Assembly (NCBI GenBank): GCA_030731845.1
Contig: JANQTF010000186.1
Location: 172,642 to 219,674, forward strand
DNA length: 47,033 nt
Direction of reading: 5' to 3'
Origin: Bacteroidia bacterium
GTDB lineage: Bacteria > Bacteroidota > Bacteroidia > J057
A program made the position numbers and the translations under genes. Position 1 is the stretch's first letter. Each line of letters opens with the position of its first letter. Positions 8,281-17,240 of this stretch are shown here, piece by piece. The notes beneath the pieces were generated by a model that searched no databases, was not told the DNA's origin, and was given only the letters and a program-made list of their open reading frames with translations.

Positions 8281-9796
8281 AATACCAGTCTGTTCCATCA
8301 GCAGTGTCTTCCAGTTTGATTTGATTTACCTGAAGCTGATCCCGAATATAATCCGCAATTGCCCAGTTTTTATCCTTGCGGGCTTGCCCACGAAGCTCGA
8401 TAATCACTTTCATTAGAGAATCCACCGTTTCGCCTTGCCCATCTTCTTGCTGCTCCTCTGGGCTCATGAGCCCGAGCCATTGGTGATACACCTCCTTGAA
8501 TACCTTCCTGAAAGCCAGGAAGGTTTCAGGCTGCACGGCAAGGGGAGCCTGTCTTTCTTTGAACAAATGATTGATGACAGGAAGCGCATCGAACATGCGG
8601 GCGACAACCCTCGCGGTATTGAAATCATCATTCATCGCGGCAGAAGCCTCCGCATGGAAAGCACTAAGGTTGGTCTCCATTTCTGGATTCACCGCCACAG
8701 GCTTGGTATATGGATCAATGGCATCAAGGCGCTTCACGCCTTCATTCATCCGCTTAAATGCTTTTTCGGAGGCCTGAAGGGCAGTATTGGAGAAATCAAG
8801 TGTACTGCGATAATGTGCCTGCAAAATAAAGAAGCGAATCACCATAGGCGAATAGGCCTGATCGAGCAAGCGATGCTCGCCAGAGTAAAATTCCCGGAGG
8901 CTAATGGCATTTCCGAGAGATTTTCCCATTTTCTGCCCTTCATAAGTAATCATGTTGTTGTGCAACCAATATTTTGCCTGGTCATGTTCCGTGGCGGGCA
9001 GGTCACAATGGCAAGCATTTGATTGAGCAATCTCGGCTTCGTGGTGAGGAAAGAGCAAGTCCATGCCGCCACCGTGAATGTCAAATTTTTTTCCCAGGTA
9101 TTTGGAGCTCATGACCGTGCACTCGATGTGCCAGCCAGGAAAACCTTCTCCCCAGGGAGAATTCCAGCGCATGATGTGCTCTGGTGAGGCATTTTTCCAA
9201 AGGGCAAAGTCGGCGGGGAAGCGCTTTTCTGTTTGGCCTTCGAGGTTTTCGCGAGATTCGGCCAACATGTCGTCGATGTTTCTACCCGAAAGTTTTCCGT
9301 AGTGGAATTTTTCCTCGTAGGCTCTCACATCGAAATAGACCGAACCGTTGGAGATGTATGCGTAGCCATTATCTAGGATCTGCTGCACAGCTTCGATCTG
9401 CTCGAGAATGTGGCCTGTGGCCCGCGGCTCAATGCTCGGACGCAGAACATTCATCTGCGTGAGGTCGGTGATGTAGTTGTTGTAATACATCTGTGCGACC
9501 TCCATCGGCTCCAATTGCTCGAGGCGAGCTTGCTTCTCGATTTTGGAGTCTCCATCGTCGCCGTCATTGACGAGGTGGCCTACGTCGGTGATGTTTCTTA
9601 CATAGCGGACCTTGTAATCGAGGGCACTCAGGTACCTAAAGACCGTGTCGAAGGTGATTGCCTGCCGTGCATGGCCCAGGTGAGCATTGCCGTAAACAGT
9701 GGGGCCACAGGCATACATCCCTACAAATGGTGGATGTAAAGGCTCAAAAACCTCTTTTTTACGGCTCAGCGAATTAAAGACAATCAACGAATCCAT
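8270..9796 (-). CDS. cysS: Cysteinyl-tRNA synthetase
   Basis: A class I aminoacyl-tRNA synthetase charging tRNA-Cys, 508 residues, within the usual family length. The HIGH-type signature appears as NAHLGHARQAI near residue 37. The zinc ligands appear in YACGPTVY and WHIECTVM plus the following HHEAE. The KMSKS loop reads KMGKSLGNA. The N-terminal catalytic core is followed by the DALR-type anticodon-binding region (DFNTARVVARMFDAL). The gene sits in a long minus-strand run, 16 bases after the EEP phosphohydrolase gene, and its stop overlaps the glutaminyl cyclase start. This links an essential translation enzyme to envelope genes on one transcript. Confidence 0.98.
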   Translation of the reverse strand: MDSLIVFNSLSRKKEVFEPLHPPFVGMYACGPTVYGNAHLGHARQAITFDTVFRYLSALDYKVRYVRNITDVGHLVNDGDDGDSKIEKQARLEQLEPMEVAQMYYNNYITDLTQMNVLRPSIEPRATGHILEQIEAVQQILDNGYAYISNGSVYFDVRAYEEKFHYGKLSGRNIDDMLAESRENLEGQTEKRFPADFALWKNASPEHIMRWNSPWGEGFPGWHIECTVMSSKYLGKKFDIHGGGMDLLFPHHEAEIAQSNACHCDLPATEHDQAKYWLHNNMITYEGQKMGKSLGNAISLREFYSGEHRLLDQAYSPMVIRFFILQAHYRSTLDFSNTALQASEKAFKRMNEGVKRLDAIDPYTKPVAVNPEMETNLSAFHAEASAAMNDDFNTARVVARMFDALPVINHLFKERQAPLAVQPETFLAFRKVFKEVYHQWLGLMSPEEQQEDGQGETVDSLMKVIIELRGQARKDKNWAIADYIRDQLQVNQIKLEDTADGTDWYYDR

Positions 9797-9812
9797 ATAA
9801 GTAACGACGAGA

Positions 9813-10865
9813 CTATTGTTTCAATTGATAAGTGCCCAACAAGGGAAAATGATCAGAAACCTTGTTGCGGATCACCTGATGCGATATGGGCTGCAAGTTA
9901 TGCGAGGCAAATTGATAATCAATGCGAATTCCAAAAGGACCAAACACCGGAAAGGACCAACCCCGTCCATAGCCAGCCTCCTGAAAGCTATCCTGATACT
10001 GATCTGCGAGTTGGCGCACGATTCTGGAGTGAGGAGTTGCATTGAGATCTCCGGCAATGATCACGGGATAAGGATAGTTCTTGAGCTTTTCGAGCACAAT
10101 CTCCACCTTCTCTTGTTGCAAACTAAGAGCCTTGCGAGCCCGTGACTGAATCCCGCCAACTTTGCCCTGAAGATCGGGCTCCTTGTCGTAGATGGCCTTG
10201 ATGTGGAAGGAGCTAAAATGAACGTTGGCGATGCCAATTGGCCCGAGGTCGGTGTCAACGGTGATGAGAATTCCGGAGTTGATTTCGTCACGAGGCAAGA
10301 ACAGGGTATCAATTTTCAGGATTGGATACCTCGAGAAAAAAGCAGCGCCATGTACGTGAAAGGGTAAATGCAAAAAATCTTTATTCGGCAATCCCCACAT
10401 ATTCGCCAGATAAGTCAGCGCCTTTTCGCCTTCCTCCACGTCTTGATTGCGAAATTCCTGCATCGCTACCAGATCCGGGTGATATTGCTGAATCAGTTCT
10501 CCGACTTCTTTGATGTTGTTTTCTTTAAAATCAAAGGTACCGACGTTAAATGAAACGATCTTGATCGAAGTGTGATCAGGCTCAGTCTGCCCCGAAAAAC
10601 TAATATCACCCAGAGCGATCCATCCACAGGCAACCAAACCAAATAAGGAAGCTACAATCAATTTCCAGGAACGGAGACGAATGCTTCTCCAGGTCCAAAA
10701 CGCCCAAACCGGAACCCAGAAAGGCAAAGCAGTGGACAGGAGCTGAAGCTCAGGGAGGTAACCAACCGGAATCCATGGGGCAACGAGGCCACCTACCGTA
10801 ATCGCCATCGTAGCGAGAACTGCGATGGAAAGGAACCTATTTCTCCATCGTCGGGTTCTACTCAT
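9813..10865 (-). CDS. Membrane-anchored endonuclease/exonuclease/phosphatase (EEP) family protein
   Basis: A 350-residue protein with about three N-terminal membrane helices (residues 10-95) and an EEP catalytic domain. The metal and catalytic motifs are in order: IVSFNVGTFD, LVAMQEFR (metal-binding Glu), IIAGDLNATPHS (Asp, Asn) and VSDHFPLLGTY (catalytic Asp-His). EEP proteins are phosphodiesterases or phosphatases acting on nucleic acids, phosphoinositides or sphingolipids. The membrane anchor makes a lipid or extracytoplasmic phosphodiester possible, but the substrate is not evident. The start ATG overlaps the end of the rhomboid-like gene by 8 bases, and cysS follows after 16 bases, so it is firmly within the operon. 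Confidence 0.88.
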   Translation of the reverse strand: MSRTRRWRNRFLSIAVLATMAITVGGLVAPWIPVGYLPELQLLSTALPFWVPVWAFWTWRSIRLRSWKLIVASLFGLVACGWIALGDISFSGQTEPDHTSIKIVSFNVGTFDFKENNIKEVGELIQQYHPDLVAMQEFRNQDVEEGEKALTYLANMWGLPNKDFLHLPFHVHGAAFFSRYPILKIDTLFLPRDEINSGILITVDTDLGPIGIANVHFSSFHIKAIYDKEPDLQGKVGGIQSRARKALSLQQEKVEIVLEKLKNYPYPVIIAGDLNATPHSRIVRQLADQYQDSFQEAGYGRGWSFPVFGPFGIRIDYQFASHNLQPISHQVIRNKVSDHFPLLGTYQLKQ

Positions 10866-11922
10866 CCTCCTTCTGCGTAGATGCTCTGAACAACAATTCT
10901 TTTTCTTCCCGACTCAGGCTTTCATACCCCTTTGCCGAAATTTTATCCAGAATGCCATCTATGACCTCCTGTGGAATATCGCCTTGCTTGGCAGAAGATG
11001 CCGAAGACCTGCCTGTAGCCTGGGTGTGAGCCAATTCCCCATATTTCACCTTCATCTTTGGCTTGCCAGAATCACTATAAAAAGACCACACCAACTCGGT
11101 GATGTCTGTGCCGTTTCTTAAAAAATATACGTGTAGAAATCCCAGAAATGCACCTGTCACGATGGTGATAGCCATGGGGGTGATAAACATTGACCAAAGC
11201 ATTTCCAATATGAACAATGCGATGGCGATGTAGAGGATTTTCACCCTTCCTAGAAACATGAGTTGAATCGGATAGGAAGGCACAAGGGTGGCGCAAGACA
11301 CCACCAAGACCATGATCAGTGGAATGGTGCCCGAGGGAAACCAAAGATTGATTTCGCGCACGAGCGCTGGATTGGACAACAATTCTCCCCTGCCTGTTTT
11401 CTCACGGTCGGCAGCTACGCTGGGGCCCACATTGACTGACTCCTCCCCAAGTGAATCAATCGCTTGTTCAGGCTCGCTGATCGTACTATCTCCGAGCGCT
11501 ATGAACTCAGAAGACTCAGGACCTGCATCAAAAGGGCTCGTAGGCAAAAATGTGCTGATCGACACAGAAAGAATGCCGATGATCGGAATGACCATTATCA
11601 GCAGCCTACGCGTCCGGGTATCACCCAATAAGTGCTGATGAATCTGGCCAAAGCTCCAAAATATCAATCCTGAAAACAGGACGGTAATAAACTGGAGTTT
11701 CAACATAAAAAATGGCCAGGTAACCAAAGACCATGGTTGAACAAGCAAATCCTTTAGCCTTGAAGGCAGCACCAGAAAACTCATTACTTGAGAATACATC
11801 TCCTTGGGCAAGACGAGCATCAAGAGCAATTGCAGAATCAGCGCGCCCGCCAAAAATAAGAGCATCCACCCTACCGTCTGGTAGCGTGAAGTAAATCGAA
11901 GTATTTGTTGCCGAAGCTCCAT
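10858..11922 (-). CDS. Rhomboid-like membrane protein, predicted catalytically inactive
   Basis: A 354-residue polytopic protein that follows the Bacteroidota rhomboid pattern: about six hydrophobic segments, the PSYPIQLMFLGRVKILYIAI stretch after the catalytic helix, and a cytosolic tail ending in DGILDKISAKGYESLSREEKELL (DUF6576-like). The active site looks lost. Where GASG/GASA is expected, the sequence reads WFPSGTIPLIMV. The helix that should carry the catalytic His reads PMAITIVTGAFLGFLH, with no His at that place. A segment of about 70 residues, rich in Ser, Glu and Asp (about residues 118-188), is inserted before the catalytic helix. The gene lies 78 bases downstream of an active rhomboid gene and overlaps the EEP gene. 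It may bind or chaperone membrane substrates rather than cut them; that is inference. Confidence 0.78.
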   Translation of the reverse strand: MELRQQILRFTSRYQTVGWMLLFLAGALILQLLLMLVLPKEMYSQVMSFLVLPSRLKDLLVQPWSLVTWPFFMLKLQFITVLFSGLIFWSFGQIHQHLLGDTRTRRLLIMVIPIIGILSVSISTFLPTSPFDAGPESSEFIALGDSTISEPEQAIDSLGEESVNVGPSVAADREKTGRGELLSNPALVREINLWFPSGTIPLIMVLVVSCATLVPSYPIQLMFLGRVKILYIAIALFILEMLWSMFITPMAITIVTGAFLGFLHVYFLRNGTDITELVWSFYSDSGKPKMKVKYGELAHTQATGRSSASSAKQGDIPQEVIDGILDKISAKGYESLSREEKELLFRASTQKEDE

Positions 11923-12000
11923 GAATGCACCTTTTTCTTTGCAAAAAACCTGGAATACAATTGGTCTATGTTGAATGAGACAACAACTGAGCCTATTTTC

Positions 12001-12786
12001 CTAACGATTGTTCAACCCAAGAGGGAGATATTTTTCGATGTAAAAAAACAAAATCGCGGATATCATGCCTGCGAGGTGGCCAAAGTGAGAAATAGGCCCT
12101 CCTGCATCAATGCCGAGATACTGCAATATGACAAATACGGCAGACATAATTCCGATTGCAGGAACAAACCACCTTGCTTCGAAGCCGAATGGCAAAAACA
12201 TGATGCTCAGCTTCTGCTTTGGAAAATACATGGCAAAAGCCACCATGACTCCAAATATTGCTCCTGAAGCACCCACTACCGGCGCCAAGCTCGGGTCGAG
12301 CAAGGAAATCAAGACACCTCCCATGACACCACAAAACAAATAGAAGGCGAGGAATCGTTTGGGGCCCATGATGGTCTCAAGGATCGGCCCAAAACTCGCC
12401 AACACCATCATATTGAAGAGGATGTGGAAAATGAAGGTCAAGGAATGAGAGAAAAAATGGGTAATGATTTGAAGCGGTTTGAAGGAATCAGCTCTGAAAA
12501 CACCTTTGTACTGCTGCGCCAACTTCGGCGACGCGTCGAGGGTAGCTTGTATTTGGTCGTGTGGAATCATGGTTCCATCAGTGAGCTCCAGGCCTTGCTT
12601 GGGCACAAAGCACTTGACTCCATCCACCTGAACACTGGCATCGTGAACCAACGAAAAAGAAGGCTTGTGAAGGCTGAAATAATCATTGTACACAAATTTA
12701 TATTGATCCGGCAGGAGCCACATGGCGGCAAAGATCACCACATTGAGCAGGATCAGGTTCTTTACGATCGGGGTGAGTTGATTCAT
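12001..12786 (-). CDS. Rhomboid family intramembrane serine protease
   Basis: A 261-residue polytopic protease that cleaves membrane helices. The catalytic Ser lies in VVGASGAIFG (GxSG) and the catalytic His in ISHFGHLAG. The conserved HxxxN element appears as HILFNMM, and GPILETIMGPKRFLAFYL matches the typical segment before the GxSG helix. About 60 residues (FSLHKPSFSLVHDASVQ to KGVFRADS) are inserted between helix 1 and the FKPLQIITHFFSH segment, longer than in many bacterial rhomboids. Two adjacent ATGs (12789, 12786) overlap the mutL stop in ATGATGA; either could serve. Its inactive relative lies next downstream. Confidence 0.93.
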   Translation of the reverse strand: MNQLTPIVKNLILLNVVIFAAMWLLPDQYKFVYNDYFSLHKPSFSLVHDASVQVDGVKCFVPKQGLELTDGTMIPHDQIQATLDASPKLAQQYKGVFRADSFKPLQIITHFFSHSLTFIFHILFNMMVLASFGPILETIMGPKRFLAFYLFCGVMGGVLISLLDPSLAPVVGASGAIFGVMVAFAMYFPKQKLSIMFLPFGFEARWFVPAIGIMSAVFVILQYLGIDAGGPISHFGHLAGMISAILFFYIEKYLPLGLNNR

Positions 12787-14618
12787 CATATTCCTTGAAA
12801 AAAATCTAGCAGTTCTTCAGCCTGAAAGGCTTTCCAGGTCGGGCGTCCACCGGGAGAAAAGGCCGGAGCTTCGCACCGAAATAAGTCCTCGACCATATTT
12901 TTCATCTCTAACATACTCAATTTGTGCGGCGATGTTACAGCAGAGCGCAAGGCTACGGCTTTTGCCACAGTGTCGAAGAGTCGTTCAGGGGCCTGTGTGC
13001 CACCAGATCGCTTCAGGTCTTCCAGCATGTGCTCAAAGATATCACGCACTTTACCAGTGGTGATACCGCTCGGCGTACCATACACGATCAAGGTATTTTT
13101 TCCAAAATCCTTTACTTCGAATCCCATTTTTGCCAGGACATCTTCCACTTCTCCGAGGGCAATGTAATCTTCGACAGAAAACTCCATGGTCTGGGGAAAC
13201 AACAATTGCTGGCAATCAAGTGTTTTGCCGACTTGTACTTTCAGAAAGGATTCGTAGAGAATGCGCTGATGGGCCAGGTGCTGATCAATCAGAAATAGCT
13301 TCTGCCCTCGTCCAGTGAGAATGTATCGACTTTGCCACTGGATGAGCAGGGTTTCCTGCTCCGAATCCACCGTAGCGGTGTCGAACTCCCCAAACAAGGT
13401 GGATTGGCTTCTCGGCGCTGGCTTGTTGGCCGCAGGCGGTTGATAAAGCTGCTCCCAATCTTCTTTTCGCAATTGCGATCTTAGGGGCAAGTTGGTCAGC
13501 TTTCTGGGAGCTGCACCGGGCCCATTCGCCTCTCCTCCTGCCCGGCTAGAGGGCAAGCTCGATTGTTTGCCCGAGCCATAGATCGCCTGCTTGAGGTCAT
13601 CATCTCCCCAATCAAGCTCAGGGGCTGATTCGGCTTCCCCTAGCGCTCGCTTCACGATTCCTTGAAGCAAGACATAGAGCGTGCGGTCGTCATCAAACTT
13701 CACCTCGGTTTTGGTCGGGTGAATGTTGATATCGACATGGATAGGATCTATTTCAATGAAGAGGCAATAAAAAGGGTAGCTGTCTTTGGGCAAAAACTCA
13801 TCGTAGGCAGTACCGACTGCATGCTGGAGATAGTGGTGACGAATGTATCGCCCATTGACGAAGAAGAATTGCTCTCCGCGCTGTTTTCGATATACTTTTG
13901 GGCTGGCCAAAAAGCCCGAAATACCAGCAAACCCGGTGGATTCTTCTACCCGGGTGAGGTTACCCTCCAGGTCTTTGCCAAAGAGGGCAACGAGGCGCTT
14001 GTCGTGAGTCGTAGAAGGAAGGTCATGGACATCCGTTCCGTTATGTTGCAGGGTAAGGTGAATGTGGGGATTGGGGATGGCGACCCGCACAAATTCCTGG
14101 AGGATATGTCTCACCTCCACCGTATTGCTTTTGAGGAAATTGCGGCGGGCGGGAACATTGAAGAAGAGGTTTTTTACCAGAAACGAGCTGCCTGTGGGGC
14201 ACACACAGGCCTCCTGACGTTTGATCTCATTTCCCTCAATATCTATTTCTACGCCCAACTCTTCGCCGACAAGCCGGGTTTTGAGCTTGACTTGCGCCAC
14301 CGCGGCAATAGAGGCCAGGGCCTCACCCCGAAATCCGAGCGTCATGATTTTGAACAGGTCTGCCTGTTCTTGAATTTTGGACGTAGCGTGCCGCTCGAAG
14401 GCCATGCGGGCATCCTGCACTGACATACCAGAACCGTTGTCGGTAACCTGAATCAGGGTTTTTCCAGCATCTTTGATCACAACATCGATGCGGGTGGCAC
14501 CAGCATCCACAGCATTTTCCAGCAGCTCCTTGATCACAGAAGCCGGGCGCTGCACCACCTCACCAGCTGCGATCTGGTTGGCGAGGACATCAGGGAGTAC
14601 GTGAATCTTGTGCTGCAT
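12786..14618 (-). CDS. mutL: DNA mismatch repair protein MutL
   Basis: A mismatch-repair GHKL ATPase that links MutS recognition to strand removal, 610 residues. The ATP-site motifs are clear: KELLENAVDAGA (catalytic Glu34, Asn35), DNGSGM and TLGFRGEAL. The C-terminal dimerisation domain is present, but the endonuclease motifs found in many MutL proteins look degenerate. DQHAxxExxxxE is replaced by DQHLAHQRILYE (about residue 445). The expected Cys of the ACxxAx motif is replaced in VALRSAVTS. The CPHGRP motif reads SPGGRPT. It may therefore lack nicking activity. It is the first gene of the minus-strand run, and its stop overlaps the rhomboid start. Confidence 0.97.
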   Translation of the reverse strand: MQHKIHVLPDVLANQIAAGEVVQRPASVIKELLENAVDAGATRIDVVIKDAGKTLIQVTDNGSGMSVQDARMAFERHATSKIQEQADLFKIMTLGFRGEALASIAAVAQVKLKTRLVGEELGVEIDIEGNEIKRQEACVCPTGSSFLVKNLFFNVPARRNFLKSNTVEVRHILQEFVRVAIPNPHIHLTLQHNGTDVHDLPSTTHDKRLVALFGKDLEGNLTRVEESTGFAGISGFLASPKVYRKQRGEQFFFVNGRYIRHHYLQHAVGTAYDEFLPKDSYPFYCLFIEIDPIHVDINIHPTKTEVKFDDDRTLYVLLQGIVKRALGEAESAPELDWGDDDLKQAIYGSGKQSSLPSSRAGGEANGPGAAPRKLTNLPLRSQLRKEDWEQLYQPPAANKPAPRSQSTLFGEFDTATVDSEQETLLIQWQSRYILTGRGQKLFLIDQHLAHQRILYESFLKVQVGKTLDCQQLLFPQTMEFSVEDYIALGEVEDVLAKMGFEVKDFGKNTLIVYGTPSGITTGKVRDIFEHMLEDLKRSGGTQAPERLFDTVAKAVALRSAVTSPHKLSMLEMKNMVEDLFRCEAPAFSPGGRPTWKAFQAEELLDFFQGI

Positions 14619-14682
14619 GGGGTATTAACGAAGCCGCAAACTAGCAAAATCCCACCAAGGAAGCTATGATTAATCGACACTA

Positions 14683-14718
14683 AAACGGGGAAGAGTCCAA
14701 AAGGATTCTTCCCCGTTT
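14683..14718. terminator. Strong hairpin terminator downstream of the DUF5060 gene
   Basis: A 12-bp perfect stem AAACGGGGAAGA/TCTTCCCCGTTT is extended by GTCC/GGAT (one G-U pair) to about 16 bp around an AAAA loop. It lies 28 bases beyond the stop of the minus-strand DUF5060 gene and before mutL. On the minus strand it is followed by only a short T-run. Confidence 0.75.
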
Positions 14719-14745
14719 ATCTCACCGATATGCGCTCATTTCTAC

Positions 14746-17178
14746 CTATTTCCTGATCTGAATCTGTTGGATCTGCCTGCTAACACTGGTGTAGGCCTCC
14801 AGTAAATATTCGCCGGGGGCAACTCCTGCAAGATCAATCTGCACTTCTCCGGCCAGGGAAGCAGGGATAGACCAACTCTTCACCAACATGCCATTGATGG
14901 CATATAGTTTCACATTCACACCCTCCACAAAGCCTGATTGTGGCAGGCCAATCATGATATGATCATGGGCAGGGATCGGAAAAAATTTCCACCCAGGTTC
15001 TTGAATCAGGACCTCTTCGATAGAGGAATACTGCGACGTACCATCTATGTCAACCATGTGAAGTCTGTATTTGACAATTCCGCCAGGCATTCCTCGATCT
15101 GAGTACTGATACGTGGTTGGCTCACTGCTCAAGCCTTTGGCCTTTACCGTTCCTATTTTCACAAAGTCGCTTCCATTTGCACTTCGCTCCACTTCAAAAC
15201 GATCCGAGTTGAGCTCTTGGGCTGTATTCCAGGTTAACTCTACCTGCCCTTCCTCGGCCTGATTTGCCTGAAAATAGGACAGTTCAACAGGGAGAACCAA
15301 GGCGGTATTGACAAAATACAGCACCCAGTCTTCTCCTTGAGCGGAGGGCGGGTTGGTAGAGGTCCAACTGCCGCCACCAGTTACGATCGGTCCAGGCACG
15401 AGTGCCCCACCTGTGCGAGGATCAAACCAATAGAGCTGATAGTTTTGGTTGGCTGGTAATTGAATGGAAGATTGTTGATTGGTGTTTCCCCGATGCCAAA
15501 CATAGATTTCTCCATCCTTTTTGAAGCAGTACCCGTGAGTGACAAGGTTATCATCTTCCTCCATATCTTGAAAAGGAAGATAAGTCTGGAAAAAATCGAG
15601 CGCGATTTTGGTATAGTCCCACAACCCGTCTCGGCTTCTGAAGTCCTGACATTCGAGGTCGTTTTGGGGTAGGCTGTAGCCAAAATAGTATTCTACCCCA
15701 CCTCCTCCAGCCATGAGATTTCCCCATAAGGTGTTGGAGCGAATGTCGCCAAAATCGGGATCATTGTTGCCAGGTGTGTAGCCAGGATAACCGATATAAG
15801 GGGGAACACCCGTGTAGGCACCTCCTTGTTCATCGTTGCAGACCACCCAGTTGATGCCAGCAGCTTCTGATGCATCGAGCCAATCTTTGGTATGCGCGTG
15901 CACCTGATTCCAACCTGTTTGGATCGAGGCTCCCGTTGCGGCTGAGTCCACCCCTAGCAACGGCAAGTACATTTGATCATGCTGATGCGGATATGAATGA
16001 GCTACAAGGTGATGATGGTAGGGATCGTTTTCACGAAAATACTTCATCCAGCTCTTCAAGACAAGATTGTTAGGGTCATTAAGCTCACTCCACAGATCAT
16101 TCTCCTCCCCCATATTCCAATTCAAGGCAAGATGGTGGCCATATCTTGCCATCATTTCCCGAAAGAAAAGCTTGCGCTCATTGCCGAGGTAGCCGCCATC
16201 AAGCAACTGATCGTTTTCTGTTTCGCATAGCTTAAAGTGTAGGTACATACCTTTGCGCTCCCCGTGAGCAAACACGATTTCCCATTGGTCCATCTTGGAT
16301 ACATCATAGCGGAGGCGATCGTCCTGCGGGGTATAAATATCATTGTAAGCAATAAAAGGAAAGACATTGTCGTCGTCGCCATCGATGTTCATCACCAGAA
16401 AAGAAAAGACATTCATGCCTTCGTTGGCGAGATAGTTAATGGCTCCAATGATGCCATGACCTTTGCCACCTTGCCACTCTGGATCACCGGGGTTCCAATC
16501 CTGTATATGCGGGCCCCAGCTTTTGCGGAAACCACCGTTGTTGGGAGTATTGTCAAAATCTTCGTAGGCGAGAAAGTTTTCGGGTGCATCTGCGCCGCCT
16601 TTGAGGAAGTATTCGCCAGATCCGGCAAACCGGAGATAACGCTCCCCGATGTAGTCGAGCCTACCTTTTGCCCGAAGGTCCGGAGCAAGTTTATCAGTAG
16701 GACCAACAGAAAAAGTGCCAGTAAGGCCATCAAAATCCGTAGCTGCACCTGCAGCAGAATCAGGGTCAATGGCTACGCCAGCGCCTTGGCGGAACGAAGC
16801 TACCCATGTCCAGGTGCCTAATTCATCGGGGGAGAAATGGCAGCGCCAGATATTGCCAGAGTCGGCGCTTGTTTCGGCGGCATTGCCATCAGCCGCGAAA
16901 TACCCCGGCACCAAAAAGGTCTTACCCGTGGCCACGTGCGTAAAAGTCACATTGAGCCGATAGTCGAAAAACGGGTTGGGAACACAAGACTCCCTGGCAA
17001 AAGGCCCATCAAAATCAAGGGTGATTTTATGCCATTCCTTGAGCTCCCCAGAAAGGGAGACCGTATCGGCACCAGCCACATAGCAGGCTTGTGAATGGGC
17101 AACCGAAAAGGAAAACAGAAGAAAACAACCAATCAGCAAACGGAAGGCGGTACGAAAAAGGGAAAAAGCAAGGTACAT
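14746..17178 (-). CDS. Secreted DUF5060 glycoside-hydrolase-like protein with T9SS sorting domain
   Basis: An 810-residue exported protein with a signal peptide ending ...SVAHS followed by Gln. Domains in order: a DUF5060-type beta domain (about 33-160, with GTWTWVASFRQG), a TIM-barrel-like region (about 185-540), a short beta domain like the putative collagen-binding C-terminal domain (YWFDPRTGGALV, about 583), a linker domain (VELTWNTAQELNSDRFEVERS) common in T9SS cargo, and a C-terminal type A sorting domain (FFPIPAHDHIMI... to the end). Barrel residues in clan-A-like positions are Glu358/Glu359 in NMGEEND and Glu450 in VCNDEQGG, likely acid/base and nucleophile. Relatives act on plant or algal polysaccharides; the substrate is unknown. 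It is an isolated gene with its own promoter and terminator. Confidence 0.87.
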   Translation of the reverse strand: MYLAFSLFRTAFRLLIGCFLLFSFSVAHSQACYVAGADTVSLSGELKEWHKITLDFDGPFARESCVPNPFFDYRLNVTFTHVATGKTFLVPGYFAADGNAAETSADSGNIWRCHFSPDELGTWTWVASFRQGAGVAIDPDSAAGAATDFDGLTGTFSVGPTDKLAPDLRAKGRLDYIGERYLRFAGSGEYFLKGGADAPENFLAYEDFDNTPNNGGFRKSWGPHIQDWNPGDPEWQGGKGHGIIGAINYLANEGMNVFSFLVMNIDGDDDNVFPFIAYNDIYTPQDDRLRYDVSKMDQWEIVFAHGERKGMYLHFKLCETENDQLLDGGYLGNERKLFFREMMARYGHHLALNWNMGEENDLWSELNDPNNLVLKSWMKYFRENDPYHHHLVAHSYPHQHDQMYLPLLGVDSAATGASIQTGWNQVHAHTKDWLDASEAAGINWVVCNDEQGGAYTGVPPYIGYPGYTPGNNDPDFGDIRSNTLWGNLMAGGGGVEYYFGYSLPQNDLECQDFRSRDGLWDYTKIALDFFQTYLPFQDMEEDDNLVTHGYCFKKDGEIYVWHRGNTNQQSSIQLPANQNYQLYWFDPRTGGALVPGPIVTGGGSWTSTNPPSAQGEDWVLYFVNTALVLPVELSYFQANQAEEGQVELTWNTAQELNSDRFEVERSANGSDFVKIGTVKAKGLSSEPTTYQYSDRGMPGGIVKYRLHMVDIDGTSQYSSIEEVLIQEPGWKFFPIPAHDHIMIGLPQSGFVEGVNVKLYAINGMLVKSWSIPASLAGEVQIDLAGVAPGEYLLEAYTSVSRQIQQIQIRK

Positions 17179-17206
17179 GAAAATCAGATTAGTGAATTGG
17201 ACTTTG

Positions 17207-17240
17207 AAAACTTAAATTTTTAGGAATCAAATTTTTCAAA
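17207..17240 (-). promoter_or_regulatory. Candidate Bacteroidota promoter of the DUF5060 gene
   Basis: On the minus strand, TTTG (17237-17240) is followed after 22 bases by TAAGTTTT (17207-17214), one mismatch from the Bacteroidota -7 element TAnnTTTG. This would give a leader of roughly 20-25 bases before the ATG at 17178. The region is AT-rich, so a chance match is possible. Confidence 0.4.

Noticed and set aside
13662-14423. A 253-codon open frame on the plus strand.
   Set aside because: It lies opposite mutL's conserved ATPase region and has no recognisable domain.
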